Assembly: GCA_964593925.1 (NCBI GenBank)
Contig: CAZQKM010000009.1
Span: 26,127-90,126 of the forward strand
Length of the DNA stretch: 64,000 nt
Direction of reading: 5' to 3'
DNA from: Oleidesulfovibrio sp964593925
GTDB lineage: Bacteria > Desulfobacterota > Desulfovibrionia > Desulfovibrionales > Desulfovibrionaceae
In this document: positions 54,291-63,988 of the stretch, piece by piece
Numbering within the stretch: position 1 is the stretch's first letter
How the letters are laid out: each line of letters starts with the position of its first letter
The notes under the pieces: generated by a model
The model's database searches: none
What the model was told of the DNA's origin: nothing
Seen by the model: the letters and a program-made list of their open reading frames with translations, nothing else
Program-made: the position numbers and the translations under genes

Positions 54291-55288
54291 TTTGTTTGTT
54301 CTGAATGTCTATGGAGTGGTCGCAGGGGGACTCAACCAGAAACAGCCTGCGGGTTTGTTTTTCAGGGAGAACGGTAACGCGCCACTGGATGCCCAAGAAA
54401 GGTGCGTAAAGCAGGCAGCCAATTTTTGTAGCTCTTTTTGTGGTCGTAAAGGTGGATTTTTATGCATATCGGGTAAACTGCCTTGCAGCAATGGGTGTTA
54501 GCAGGCCCCATATGTTCAAGCGTGTTTGCTTGCCCTGGGTGTTCCCGTGGTATTGATGGCCATGGGATTTTTTGTAATGTGCAAAAAAGAGCGCATGCAA
54601 TCCACTCTGCGCGTATTGCTCATCTTTCACTCCTGCTGAAGAGCAGTATGATATCTTCACTCCGTTTTCACAGCTCTGTGGCAGGTTCAGGGGGCAGTCA
54701 CTCAGAGAAGCCTGGTGAGCAAAACCCTTGGTACGCAAGGTGTTGCGTCTGTCTGGGTAGTGGTGGAGCCCCACATGTCATATCAGGCAGCACGCACAAG
54801 CCTGCCACAGAAAGCTTTGGCATGTGGAATTTTTGAACCAGTGTGGTATACTATCCATGGAAAAGTACGCACGTGGTGTGCTATGGTCTCTGGGAACAAC
54901 AAATCCATAAAGGGGGTAGGCTTGATTTGGAGTATAGTAGGGTAGGCTACTGCATGAAAATATAAAACCCTACCCTACCTTTTGGTAAGGCGAGCCCCAG
55001 GCTGCATGGTCTTTGTGTTTTTTTACATACAATCCATGGTGGGGTATCGCATGGGCCTATTTTATATTTACTTAATTTTATTTCATTATATTTTTTTGTT
55101 GACCCTGAAGCTGCCATATTCAGGCTTGGTCCTTCCAAGGAACTGTGACCGTTGAATAAAAAAAAATAAAAGCTTGGAAGGTAGGGTTTTGGTAAAAGAA
55201 TTTTGTACAGTCGCCTTGTGTGATCTCGGCCGATGTGGCTGGGGTGACCGATGCAGTCTGTTGCAATGCCTTGAGCGGGGAGAAGTTT
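54291..55288. other. Intergenic region with short inverted GGTAGGG repeats
   Basis: About 1 kb, becoming AT-rich after 55,030. No gene supported by a ribosome site. Notable are GTAGGGTAGG (54,937-54,946) inverted at CCTACCCTAC (54,969-54,978), and AAAACCCTACC (54,964-54,974) inverted at GGTAGGGTTTT (55,180-55,190), which could be ends of a miniature element about 250 bases long. Confidence 0.4.
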
Positions 55289-55561
55289 ATGCAGAGTAAC
55301 ATAGATCAAATAATGGCTATGATTTCAAAAGATTTTCGTTCCATTTCATCAAGCATGGAAGGGCTTGAAAAAAATGCTGAAGGGGACTTCATCGTTCCTG
55401 GGGGTGTCCTGCTGTCCATGGTGGGAGTATTACGTAATGTGGTGACCGGACTGCAGAAAGCGCAAAACGCCTACGCCATTAGCCGCTATCAGAATACTGT
55501 CCTTGCTGATTTGGAAGAAGGCGCGCGAGATGCTCCCGTATATAGTGAAACAGCGCAATAA
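55289..55561 (+). CDS. Small hypothetical protein
   Basis: 90 residues from the ATG at 55,289 with GGGGAG six bases ahead. Mostly helical, MQSNIDQIMAMISKDFRSISSSMEGLEKNAEG, then a hydrophobic-to-amphipathic stretch LLSMVGVLRNVVTGLQKAQNAYAISRYQN. No known domain recognised and no operon partner. The good ribosome site and normal codon use suggest a real gene. Confidence 0.5.
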   Translation: MQSNIDQIMAMISKDFRSISSSMEGLEKNAEGDFIVPGGVLLSMVGVLRNVVTGLQKAQNAYAISRYQNTVLADLEEGARDAPVYSETAQ

Positions 55562-55818
55562 CAAGGGCTATGGTAATCTTGGGATGACTGCTTTTGGCAT
55601 GCAGCGCCAGGCATGCTGTGAGAGGGCTTTCCCGGTGTATCTAGCGGCTACCTCTTGTCATGCGTTGGCGTACTGACTGGGGGTGCCCGGTACATGCCGT
55701 GTTTCTGCTTTGGCTATGGAGTGTGTCGGGCAGTGCTGTTGTGGAGGTAGCTGGCAAAGCTGCTGCCTGTATAATGTTGCCCCGGATCCTTTAGCGCAAA
55801 GTAGCCGTTTAACCTGTG

Positions 55819-55857
55819 AAAAATATCCCCCCCGCGTCACCGTGAGGGGGATATTTG
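55819..55857 (-). terminator. Terminator of creD (possibly bidirectional)
   Basis: AAATATCCCCC and GGGGGATATTT pair perfectly around a 14-base loop; on the minus strand the stem ends in ATATTTTT, giving a terminator just past the creD stop at 55,868. It also lies past the plus-strand gene ending at 55,561. Confidence 0.65.
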
Positions 55858-55867
55858 GTTATGCGTG

Positions 55868-57235
55868 TTAGTCTGGCGTTTTTGTTTTGCATTTTTGAGG
55901 AGAGAAGGAGAGTGCGAACCAGTCCACATTACGGGTCAGGAACATGGAGCTTGCCAAGACGCTGAACAACAGACACGACCCAAGCAACAGTGCATGCTGC
56001 TCGGATAGCAGGATACCGTATAGGATTCCATAGAGTATGGATATGAATATACCAAAAATTACAGCCATGGATGTTTTTTGGGTAATGCTCCGTACATAGA
56101 CAATCAGTAAAAGTATGCATGCTCCACTTGCCATAAGGTATGCCCGGACAAAAGGAATATGCTCTGCAAGCGAAATAAGCAGCAGATAGAATATGGCAAG
56201 AGCCGTACATACAAAAGCGTATTGAGCGATATGGATTTTCAGCCCTTGCAGCAGTTCAAAGATCAGAAAAAATGCGAGGGTGAGCGCTGTGAACAAAAAG
56301 CCGTAGGCTATGGCACGATTTGCCTGGGTATAGGTGTTTACCGGCTCAATAAGGCTTACACTGAACGTTGAGGCTTCTCCGCTGAAAGTCTCTTGAGGGG
56401 TGAGACCGGCATTGCCACCTAGGTCAGAAACAAACCAACGTGCTGTGAAGCCGCCATCCGTCACGCTGCGGTCCGTGGGCAGGTAGTCACCATAAAATTT
56501 CGGATGCGGCCAAGGGGAGTTCAAGCTGACCAGAAATTCACCACCATGTGGTGTAAAGGTCAAGTCTTCCGCACCCTGAAAGACAAGTTTGGTGGAAAAG
56601 GCCAGGCTACCGTTTTTTAGCTCACCCGGGGCAATATCAACGGCGATTCCCTGGGGAAATTTTGTAAGTGTCTGCCTGCTATGGCTGGGCCAAACATCTT
56701 TTTTTACATCGTTTACCTGTAAGACAGGGCGTGCAGTGATACCTTTGGGGACGCCTATGGGGAGCAGCAACACCGGCTCATCGACCTTTACCACTTTGCC
56801 ACCGTTACGCTCCTCTCCTACATAGGGGGGGTGTATGTCAGAAAAAGTACCGCTGAGCCGTATATCAGCACTGTATGCCGGGACAGAATAGATGCCACGG
56901 TTGAGTTTTTTGGAATACAGTGTACCGTCCATTTGTGTCCGTTTCGCACTGATATGCATGTAGTGCGCTGCCCTGTTTCTAATTTCATCTACCTTCCATA
57001 TGGATTTTTTTTCATCAAATATTTTGTTTTTTGTCACATACTCCACAGTGTAATTAAGGACCAATAAGGGGGCTGTTAATTTTTGGTGCCCACCATGTTG
57101 TGTGGCGATCTCCTTTTTAACCGCGAATTGTCGCCATTTACGCTCATCAGTAACGTCCTCCACCAAGCTGAGTAGCAACATGCTTCCCAAAGATAGCGCC
57201 GCTATTGTCAGAAATTTTTCCCAGTAGCCTTTCAT
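55868..57235 (-). CDS. creD: Inner-membrane protein CreD
   Basis: 455 residues. A short N-terminal membrane helix, a large periplasmic beta domain (YVGEERNGG, GGEFLVSLNSPWPHPKFYGDYLPTDRSVTDGGFTARWFVSDLG) and a C-terminal block of several helices (FLFTALTLAFFLIFELLQGLKIHIAQYAFVCTALAIFYLLLISLAEHIPFVRAYL). This is the CreD pattern. CreD is induced by CreBC in envelope stress. It lies 779 bases after creC rather than directly next to it. Confidence 0.87.
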   Translation of the reverse strand: MKGYWEKFLTIAALSLGSMLLLSLVEDVTDERKWRQFAVKKEIATQHGGHQKLTAPLLVLNYTVEYVTKNKIFDEKKSIWKVDEIRNRAAHYMHISAKRTQMDGTLYSKKLNRGIYSVPAYSADIRLSGTFSDIHPPYVGEERNGGKVVKVDEPVLLLPIGVPKGITARPVLQVNDVKKDVWPSHSRQTLTKFPQGIAVDIAPGELKNGSLAFSTKLVFQGAEDLTFTPHGGEFLVSLNSPWPHPKFYGDYLPTDRSVTDGGFTARWFVSDLGGNAGLTPQETFSGEASTFSVSLIEPVNTYTQANRAIAYGFLFTALTLAFFLIFELLQGLKIHIAQYAFVCTALAIFYLLLISLAEHIPFVRAYLMASGACILLLIVYVRSITQKTSMAVIFGIFISILYGILYGILLSEQHALLLGSCLLFSVLASSMFLTRNVDWFALSFSPQKCKTKTPD

Positions 57236-58014
57236 TCTATTTTCTCCTTATCCCATGCTGGGCGTGTCGATGTCTGGTTTTTAATGTACTTCAGTTTTGT
57301 GAGAAATATATGGGGATACTGTGTGTTTTACATGTGAAGAATATATTCAGGGTCTGTGGCCGCGAGAGTTCCTAGGGTACTCCCCCGTGGCCTGTCCTGC
57401 CTACCGAACATCGAAAATCGAGGATGCCATACGGCGGCACCAGCCCCCAGGGGCTGCGTGTATTCCTGATACTGTTTGAAAAAGGTTTACCCCGTATTCG
57501 CCTGGCAGAAAGGTCAGGAAAGGAGGTGGGCAGTCGGCTTTTGGACCATGGGCACGGGCTGCTCCATGCAGGATATGCCGGTTGATTATGGCTGATGGGG
57601 CAGCACTCAGTACAGGTTTAGCCGGGAATGGGGCCATGAAGCTTGAGAAAAATTCTTGAAAATACTGACAGATGTGTCTGTTTATGTATGGCTGAAGATT
57701 GATGCCAGCCATATAATAGTCCATATTTCTGTGGCAGGGACGTACGGTAAAAACCAGGGGATGCTTCGTACAAAGGGGAATCCGGCACAGACGCATACCT
57801 GGCCGTTGCGGTGCAGGCAAGCCGGCCATTATTACCCCATCCAGAAAATACCGGAAGCCTTTTGAGCTATGGCACGGCACTATGCAAAGCAAGCCATTTG
57901 AAACTATTTTTCCTTATCTGGCGCAGAGGCAAGGCATTGCAATGAGGTATGCTGAAAATATAGCATCGTTTTTACGCTCTTGGATCCATATTCTTGAGGG
58001 CTTCTGGCTTGTGA
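57236..58014. other. Gap between creC and creD
   Basis: About 780 bases. A reading frame on the minus strand (57,401-57,892) lacks a ribosome site and known domains and was not called. No perfect CreB box (TTCAC, six bases, TTCAC) was found near creD. Confidence 0.45.
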
Positions 58015-59445
58015 CTATACCTCCCGGGCGGCAAGATGAAATATTGCCCGGACACCCTTGTCACAGTTTTCAAGGCGCACATCACCGCCATGCAGCAAAG
58101 CTACCCCACGGGTAAAGGGCAGCCCCAGCCCGGTACTTTTTTTGCCCGATGCCCTGGGAAGCGAATAGAAGCGTTCAAAGACTCTGCCAAGGGCATAGTC
58201 GGGTATGGGAGAGCCGGTATTTATTATTTCAATGGAGACAACGCCGCTGTCATGCGTACCCTGGATGCAGATGGTACCCCCGTGTGGCGTAAAATCCAGA
58301 GCATTTAGCCACAGGTTGTCCAGCGCCTGCCTGATGAGAAATGCTTCTCCGTATACCATGAGAGTCTTGGGCAGCTGGCAATGCACGGTGATGTCTGTTG
58401 AAGAAATCCGTGCCTCTGCGTTTGCAATGAGCGCATGTAACATCTCAGCCAAATCCACCCAGGCAGGCTTGTTTGGCGAGCCCTGGTTTTCAAGAAATGC
58501 CAGATGAAGCAGGCGTTCGACTATTTGCTGCATTCTTTTGTTTTCATTTTTGATATGCCCCAGAAAACGCTGTCGAGCTGCCTGATCCGAGGTAGGGGAT
58601 GCCAGAATTTCCACGGCTCCGGCAATGGCGCTGAGAGGGGATTTGAGTTCGTGGGTCAGAGAGTCCACATATTGCTCGATATATACTTTGCCTTCAAGCT
58701 CCAGCCCCATTTTTTCCACTGCATTGCCAAGGCGCTTCATTTCAAGTGTGACAAGCTTGGGTTTGTGTGTCTGGTGCCCGCTTGCCCGGCTGTCTGCATA
58801 GGCCACAAGCCTGCTTACATCTCTGCCATGGATCCAAGTCAGAAAGAGGGCGCCCAGAACGGCAAAAAGAAACAATAGTACGCTTGCGTGAAGAATTTCT
58901 GCACGAGATTTTATGAAATATGGTTCAATACTTGCCACGGGTTTACCCACGGAAAGCACGCCGACAATTGTTCTGTCATGATCATATATAGGCGCTGCCA
59001 CATACATGACAGATGTGCCCCCCGGACTGGAGGGACTGCTCCGCGCGCCATATCTGCCCCGGAGTGTCAGGTATACATCGTTCCAACTTGAGTAATCCTT
59101 GCCCTCATCTTGTCCGTTGTTTGAGTCATATAGCACGATGCCTTGTGCATCGGTGATGTATATCCGGTGGTCAGTTTTTCGTTTTTGTACCCCCCAGACA
59201 AGGGCATTGGGCCTGACCTTGGTATATTTACCAAGCGCTTCAAGGAACTGCCTGCCCACAAGCTCTCCCTGCTGCAGGTCGGGTTTTGCCATTTCGGCCA
59301 ACATGATGGAGGTATCAATGAGAGTTTCTTCCACAGCCCGTCGCATGGCGGGTTTGAGCTCGCCGGTTACGATGTCGAACATAACCAGCAGGCACAGGCC
59401 TGCCATGGAACAAAGGGCAATGAACAGACGTACCCGCAAGCTCAT
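58015..59445 (-). CDS. creC: Sensor histidine kinase CreC-like
   Basis: 476 residues. N-terminal membrane helix (about 8-28), periplasmic sensor part, a second helix (about 187-204), HAMP-like linker, H-box SLTHELKSPLSAIAGAVEIL, and ATPase motifs (NLWLNALDFTPHGGTI, GLGLPFTRGVALLHGGDVRLEN). Overlaps the creB-like gene by 4 bases (59,442-59,445). Identity as CreC comes from neighbour genes and the CreD downstream. Confidence 0.82.
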   Translation of the reverse strand: MSLRVRLFIALCSMAGLCLLVMFDIVTGELKPAMRRAVEETLIDTSIMLAEMAKPDLQQGELVGRQFLEALGKYTKVRPNALVWGVQKRKTDHRIYITDAQGIVLYDSNNGQDEGKDYSSWNDVYLTLRGRYGARSSPSSPGGTSVMYVAAPIYDHDRTIVGVLSVGKPVASIEPYFIKSRAEILHASVLLFLFAVLGALFLTWIHGRDVSRLVAYADSRASGHQTHKPKLVTLEMKRLGNAVEKMGLELEGKVYIEQYVDSLTHELKSPLSAIAGAVEILASPTSDQAARQRFLGHIKNENKRMQQIVERLLHLAFLENQGSPNKPAWVDLAEMLHALIANAEARISSTDITVHCQLPKTLMVYGEAFLIRQALDNLWLNALDFTPHGGTICIQGTHDSGVVSIEIINTGSPIPDYALGRVFERFYSLPRASGKKSTGLGLPFTRGVALLHGGDVRLENCDKGVRAIFHLAAREV

Positions 59446-60155
59446 GCGCGCACCGTCCGGAGAGCATAGCCAAATCCTCGACGGGTTATAATGGGGTCAA
59501 GGTCTGGTTGTACGGCTCGTAACTTGGCACGCAACGACTTGATATGCGTATCAACCGCGCGCTCCAGGCTGGTTTCCGGATATTCCCACGCCTGTTCCAT
59601 GATCTGGGTGCGGCTGAAAATGCGCCCTGGTTGCGAAAGAAGTACCAAAAGTACGAGGTACTCGTGACGAGTCAGCAAAAGTTCAGAGCCTGCATACACG
59701 ATGACATTTCGTGTGGTATCAATGGTAAACAATGAGGGTATCCCTGAGGTAGCATTCAGAGCAGATGTTTCGGCAGGTGCTTCGATATCCACGGTACGCC
59801 GTAATACAGCGCGTACGCGGGCTACGAGCTCCCTTGGGCTGAAAGGCTTGGCCACATAGTCGTCTCCGCCAAGTTCCAGCCCCATGATGCGATCTACTTC
59901 ATCATTGCGAGCAGTCAAAAAAATTATGGGCGTATTAGAGCCAGCACGTATCTCTCGGCATATGGCCAGTCCACTGATATCCGGCAGCCCCACATCCAGA
60001 ATGAGCAGGTCTGCTCCGTTGTGATGAAAATCAGCTAGCCCTTCGTTTCCCAGGGTATGGTGCCGTACACAGAACCCTTCTTGCTGTAGAGTAAAGGAAA
60101 CCGCATCGGCAATGGCAATTTCGTCTTCGATCAATAATATTTTTTGTTGCAACAT
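59442..60155 (-). CDS. creB: OmpR-type response regulator CreB-like
   Basis: 237 residues from the ATG at 60,155 (MLQQKILLIEDEIAIADAVSF); longer frames upstream lack support. Receiver with D in LLILDVGLPDISGLAIC and KPFSPRELVARV, winged helix at the C-terminus (FSRTQIMEQAWEYPETSLERAVDTHIKSLRAKLRAVQPDLDPIITRRGFGYAL). It comes first on the strand and overlaps creC. Expected to bind tandem TTCAC boxes and induce creD. Confidence 0.85.
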   Translation of the reverse strand: MLQQKILLIEDEIAIADAVSFTLQQEGFCVRHHTLGNEGLADFHHNGADLLILDVGLPDISGLAICREIRAGSNTPIIFLTARNDEVDRIMGLELGGDDYVAKPFSPRELVARVRAVLRRTVDIEAPAETSALNATSGIPSLFTIDTTRNVIVYAGSELLLTRHEYLVLLVLLSQPGRIFSRTQIMEQAWEYPETSLERAVDTHIKSLRAKLRAVQPDLDPIITRRGFGYALRTVRA

Positions 60156-60780
60156 GGATTTCGCTATACTCTGCCCCGCTTGCATGGTCCAGTGGGGGTT
60201 TTTCATGGCCTGCTCCAAGGCGTATCTTGTTGCGGGTGGTAAAACGCCTGTGATGCCTTTTGTAAATAGGAGGCTTGGACCTGTAGTATTGTTAAAGGCA
60301 GCAGGCAAGCGGCTTGACAAGCCATAAGGCCGTCATGTTGTCTGAGGTTGAATCAGGTTGATGTCTTGTGTGCGGATTAAGTGGAACGGGCATATTTGAG
60401 TGGAGTGGGTTTCTCATGGGGTAAGCCTCAAGTGCATACGCGGAAGGCTCCAGGCCCGTGAAAGAAACGGCATGGCAAAGAAGGCTGATGGATATGCTCT
60501 TGGAAGCATTGATATGTGTTTCTACAACAGCACGTATGTATCCCGGCAGAGTACCGCAACGTGTCGGCAAAATAACTTGTAGCAAAAAAGCAGCCGCCAA
60601 ATGAGCGGAACATGATTGAATCTGATCGATAACCTTTCTATAACGTATTACATGCTGTCCAATTCAGAAATTGCCCAGGAGGGGCACCGGTGTTCGGTTG
60701 CATTTTGTATCACTGCATCACATTTGATGCAGTATGCACTTTCAACCGGCAGGAATGGGGGTTGAAAGGAACTGGCCGGC
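60156..60780. other. Intergenic region between HD-hydrolase and creB genes
   Basis: About 625 bases with no supported gene; short frames on the minus strand are low in known features. No riboswitch or tRNA structure was recognised. Confidence 0.45.
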
Positions 60781-61320
60781 TCAGCGTGTGGTCCTGGTAT
60801 GTGTGTGGAGTGCGTTGAACCGCGCTGTAAATGCTTGTTTAACGTCTTCCCATCCCAAGGGCCTGATGATGAGCCCCTTGGGAGGTGCCGGCAAGCCCTG
60901 CTTTGCAGGCAGATCAGGCCAGCCCAGAACCTGGTGCATTTCAGCGGCCATGACAGACTTATCCGCCTGTTTGATGATATCTTGCCGTGGAAAAGACAAG
61001 TTGAAGCGGGTAAACACGGCGGCCATGATACCCTGTTCAATTTTTTTATACTCAGGCAAGAGCTGCTTGAGAGGTGATACCACATCGCCAAGGTATGCTT
61101 CTGTGGCATCGTGCAGCAGGCCATGCAACATATATTCCGGTGGCAGTATTTCCGCTACGAACAAGGAGTGTTGCCCCACAGAGTAAGGATAGGCTCCGGC
61201 GCCATTATAACGTTCCAGCTTGGCCAGGTGGTGGGCAATATCTTCAATGCAGATATCCTTGGGGTTTGGGCGGAGTAGATCCAGCTCTTTCCCGGTGAAG
61301 GTGCGTACAAATGTTCTCAT
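60781..61320 (-). CDS. HD-domain phosphohydrolase (YfbR-like)
   Basis: 179 residues from the ATG at 61,320 (AAGGAG site). HD-type motifs: H..HD in YSVGQHSLFVAEILPPEYMLHGLLHDATEAYLGDVVSPLK, and LPEYKKIEQGIMAAVFTRFNLSFP. YfbR-type enzymes remove phosphate from deoxynucleoside monophosphates. Adjacent genes give no functional link. Confidence 0.82.
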   Translation of the reverse strand: MRTFVRTFTGKELDLLRPNPKDICIEDIAHHLAKLERYNGAGAYPYSVGQHSLFVAEILPPEYMLHGLLHDATEAYLGDVVSPLKQLLPEYKKIEQGIMAAVFTRFNLSFPRQDIIKQADKSVMAAEMHQVLGWPDLPAKQGLPAPPKGLIIRPLGWEDVKQAFTARFNALHTHTRTTR

Positions 61321-61856
61321 CTTTTCTCCTTTACTCCAGGCATGATCTGTTGCCCGGCACACATCGCACGTACTGAGTCTCCTCGCAAGTGGCTTTGGGC
61401 GCCTGGCAGCAGTTTTTTGACTCCGGGGGATGTGGCATGTGCCTTGCCTTGTAGGCACCATGTCCCCGGATGGATCGCCTTTCGGACCTGCCAGCTGTCA
61501 GACTATGCTTTTGATAACAGTCAGTTGTTTCCAAAGAGCTGTGGCAAGGGGGATGTTGCCCGCAGCGCGCTCATTTTTTTCGGGGATGGTATGTTTTGTT
61601 CAGCATGCATGATTTTGTTGTTTTGGCATGTGCTCCACCATACGTGCACGGGCACTGTTGTAGTGCGGTACATGTTGAAAAATACGAGCCAGTCGCATCA
61701 GGGCCGGACTACGTTTTGGCATATCAAGGTGTATCAAGCGACAGCCAGGCGCTAGCCAGCGACACATGAACGCCGGTGAGGGGGGATGGCGGCCCTGCCG
61801 GACGGCCCCATGTAGAGCTGTGGGTGTGGTAGAAGATATGGGGATTGTTTTTAGAA
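61321..61856. other. Intergenic region upstream of the palindrome
   Basis: About 535 bases with no supported gene on either strand. Confidence 0.45.
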
Positions 61857-61898
61857 ATAAGCAAATATATAAATGTTGACATTTATATATTTGCTTAT
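61857..61898. promoter_or_regulatory. 42-base perfect palindrome overlapping the cysteate-lyase-like gene promoter
   Basis: Arms of 20 bases (61,857-61,876 and 61,879-61,898) are exact reverse complements, with a two-base TG spacer; they are AT-rich, bounded by ATAAGC and GCTTAT. A TTGACA -35 element lies across the centre. The size and position suggest a repressor operator, or a strong hairpin-forming site. Confidence 0.75.
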
Positions 61899-61903
61899 AT
61901 AGC
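61876..61903 (+). promoter_or_regulatory. Candidate promoter of the PLP enzyme gene
   Basis: TTGACA (61,876-61,881) and TATAGC (61,898-61,903) are 16 bases apart; the start of transcription would be near 61,910, about 50 bases ahead of the ATG. The -35 sits at the palindrome centre. Confidence 0.55.
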
Positions 61904-61961
61904 ATGCGATATATCAAGAGGGTACCTCGGTCATAACAACCATCACAAAAGGACTGAAACC

Positions 61962-62960
61962 ATGAATCTTACTCAGTTTCCGCGTAGAGGCTATGTCAAA
62001 AATGCCACTCCCATAGAGTCCCTGCCGAATTTTTCCAAAGCACTCGGCGGCAATGTAAATATTTACATCAAGCGTGATGACTTGCTTCCCGGTTGCGCAG
62101 GAGGCAACAAAACCAGAAAGCTGGATTTTTGTATTGCTGACGCTTTGGAACAAGGGGCAGACACCCTGATCACTTGCGGGGCAGTGCAGTCCAACCATGC
62201 ACGGCTCACCTTGTCTTGGGCCGTGCATGAAGGTCTCGACTGCCATCTGGTGTTGGAAGAGCGCGTCAAGGGTAGCTACGATCCGGATGCATCAGGTAAC
62301 AACTTTCTTTTCAAGCTTCTTGGTGCTTCGAGCATTACGGTTGTTCCTGGTGGCTCTCCCATGCTTGAGGCAATGGAGTCTGTGGCACAGAAGCTCCGTG
62401 AACAGGGTAAAAAGCCCTATGTCATCCCTGGTGGAGCCTCCAACTCCATTGGCGCTTTGGGCTATGCTGCTTGTGCACAGGAGTGCATGGGGCAACTTTT
62501 TCATATGGGTTTGAACATCCATACCATGGTGGTCCCGAGCGGTAGTGCGGGAACCCACGCCGGTATCGTTACGGGAATGTACGGCAACAATACCAATATT
62601 CCGGTTCTTGGTATGAATGTCAGCCGCCCCAAGGGCGTTCAGGAAGAGCTGGTGCATAAGCTTGTGAAGGAAACAGCGGAGCGCATCGGCCTCATGCAAG
62701 ATATCCCCGACTCGGCTGTAACGTGCTTTGGCGAGTATGTGGGACCGGGGTATTCTTTGCCTACAGAGTCCATGGTGGAAGCGGTACAGCTTTTGGCTTG
62801 TACAGAGGCCATTTTACTCGATCCGGTGTATTCGGGCAAGGCCATGTCCGGGCTGATTGATCAGGTACGCGAGGGCACTTTTCCCAGGGGAAGCAACGTG
62901 CTCTTTTTACATACTGGGGGATCACCAGCGCTGTACGCCTATACGGACACTTTCAGATAA
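61962..62960 (+). CDS. PLP-dependent D-cysteine desulfhydrase / L-cysteate sulfo-lyase-like enzyme
   Basis: 332 residues from the ATG at 61,962 (AGGA site eight bases ahead). ACC-deaminase/DcyD/CuyA fold: FPRRGYVKNATPIESLPNFSKALGG, IKRDDLLPGCAGGNKTRKLDF (PLP lysine K50), GAVQSNHARLT, SYDPDASGNNFLF, PSGSAGTHAGIV. The start MNLTQFPRRGYVKNATPIE resembles what is known of CuyA, which splits L-cysteate to pyruvate, ammonia and sulfite. D-cysteine desulfhydrase remains possible. A dicarboxylate-type symporter gene follows, which fits uptake of an acidic substrate. Confidence 0.8.
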   Translation: MNLTQFPRRGYVKNATPIESLPNFSKALGGNVNIYIKRDDLLPGCAGGNKTRKLDFCIADALEQGADTLITCGAVQSNHARLTLSWAVHEGLDCHLVLEERVKGSYDPDASGNNFLFKLLGASSITVVPGGSPMLEAMESVAQKLREQGKKPYVIPGGASNSIGALGYAACAQECMGQLFHMGLNIHTMVVPSGSAGTHAGIVTGMYGNNTNIPVLGMNVSRPKGVQEELVHKLVKETAERIGLMQDIPDSAVTCFGEYVGPGYSLPTESMVEAVQLLACTEAILLDPVYSGKAMSGLIDQVREGTFPRGSNVLFLHTGGSPALYAYTDTFR

Positions 62961-63019
62961 CCGGAAGAGCGGCCATCGGCTATTGGTACCTTGCAGAATA
63001 GCCAACAGGAGGAGTAGGC

Positions 63020-63988
63020 ATGGAGTTTTCCATGGGGGGAACATCCAGCCTGCCAGCTCAGATGGGGATAGCCCTTATTCTGGGAAGTATTACCGGGCTT
63101 GTCGTGCAGCAGACTTCCTTGTTCGAGCCGGACTAGTTCAGGCCTCTGGGCGAGTTATTCATACAGTTGATACACATGGTGGTGGTTCCGTTGTTGTTCT
63201 GTGCCATTGTTTCCGGGGCCGCAGGCATGAGCAGGGTTGCAAAGCTTGGCGGAATCGTGGCACGGAGCATGATCTATTTTTTATGTACCACTGCCATTGC
63301 GGTTGCCACTGGTCTGCTGGTTGCCAATGGTATGCAACCGGGGGCCGGCGTGGAAACACCCGCGGGTGTATCCGGGTTTGAATATCCCGTCGCCCCCGGA
63401 TTGGTCATAACACTACTGAATATTATTCCACTCAACCCGTTTGAAGCCATGGCCAAGGGCAATATGCTACAAGTATTGTTTTTTGCCATGGTACTTGGCT
63501 TTGTGCTGAGCGCTACCGGAGAGCGTGCGGCAACTGTGCGGGCCATGTTTGAAGAAATGAATACCTTGATGATCCGCCTTGTAAACGTAATCATGCACTT
63601 TGCCCCTGTGGGAGTATTCGCCATGCTTGCGTATACAACGGCCTCTTTTGGCGTTGGAGTTTTGCTCCAGTTGGGCAAACTTATTTTAGCCGTATATATT
63701 GCCGCTGTGGTGCACGTCATAGTGATATACTTTCCACTGCTCAAAGTATGTAGCAAGGTTTCGTTTAGGGAGTATGCACGTGTCATGGCTGAACCCTTGG
63801 TGCTGGCTTTTAGCACCTGCTCCAGCGTCGCAGCTTTGCCGGCTAATCTGATCGCCGCGCATAAACTGGGCGCAAAAAAAAAGGTAGCCAGCTTTTCTAT
63901 TCCCCTGGGCACTACAATCAATATGGACGGTGCGTCTTTGTATCTTGAGATCTCTGCACGGGCAAATCCGATATTCTCTTTTAACTAA
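63020..63988 (+). pseudogene. Dicarboxylate/amino-acid:cation symporter, broken by an in-frame TAG and probably truncated
   Basis: From an ATG with AGGAGGAG the frame reads MEFSMGG..ALILGSITGLVVQQTSLFEPD, then TAG at 63,134-63,136, and continues in the same frame FRPLGELFIQLIHMVVVPLLFCAIVSGAAGMSRVAKLGG, the family text, to NMDGASLYLE near 63,950. A tyrosine codon is expected at the TAG. The end departs from the family after SLYLEISA (reads RANPIFSFN, TAA at 63,988), as if a second break or an inserted element lies at the window edge. Partner transporter of the PLP enzyme when intact. Confidence 0.82.

Noticed and set aside
54483..54640. Possible small membrane peptide (ALGVPVVLMAMGFFVM run)
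   Set aside because: No proper start codon with a ribosome site; the frame is closed just upstream by a TAG.
57401..57892. 163-codon minus-strand frame between creC and creD
   Set aside because: No ribosome site, no domain, odd composition rich in Pro, Cys and His; likely chance.
60292..60600. 102-codon minus-strand frame upstream of creB
   Set aside because: No ribosome site or domain; also examined for a cobalamin riboswitch, but the conserved boxes are not there.
63134..63136. TAG as a pyrrolysine codon in the symporter
   Set aside because: Other genes here end normally at TAG and the family does not use pyrrolysine; a nonsense change is simpler.
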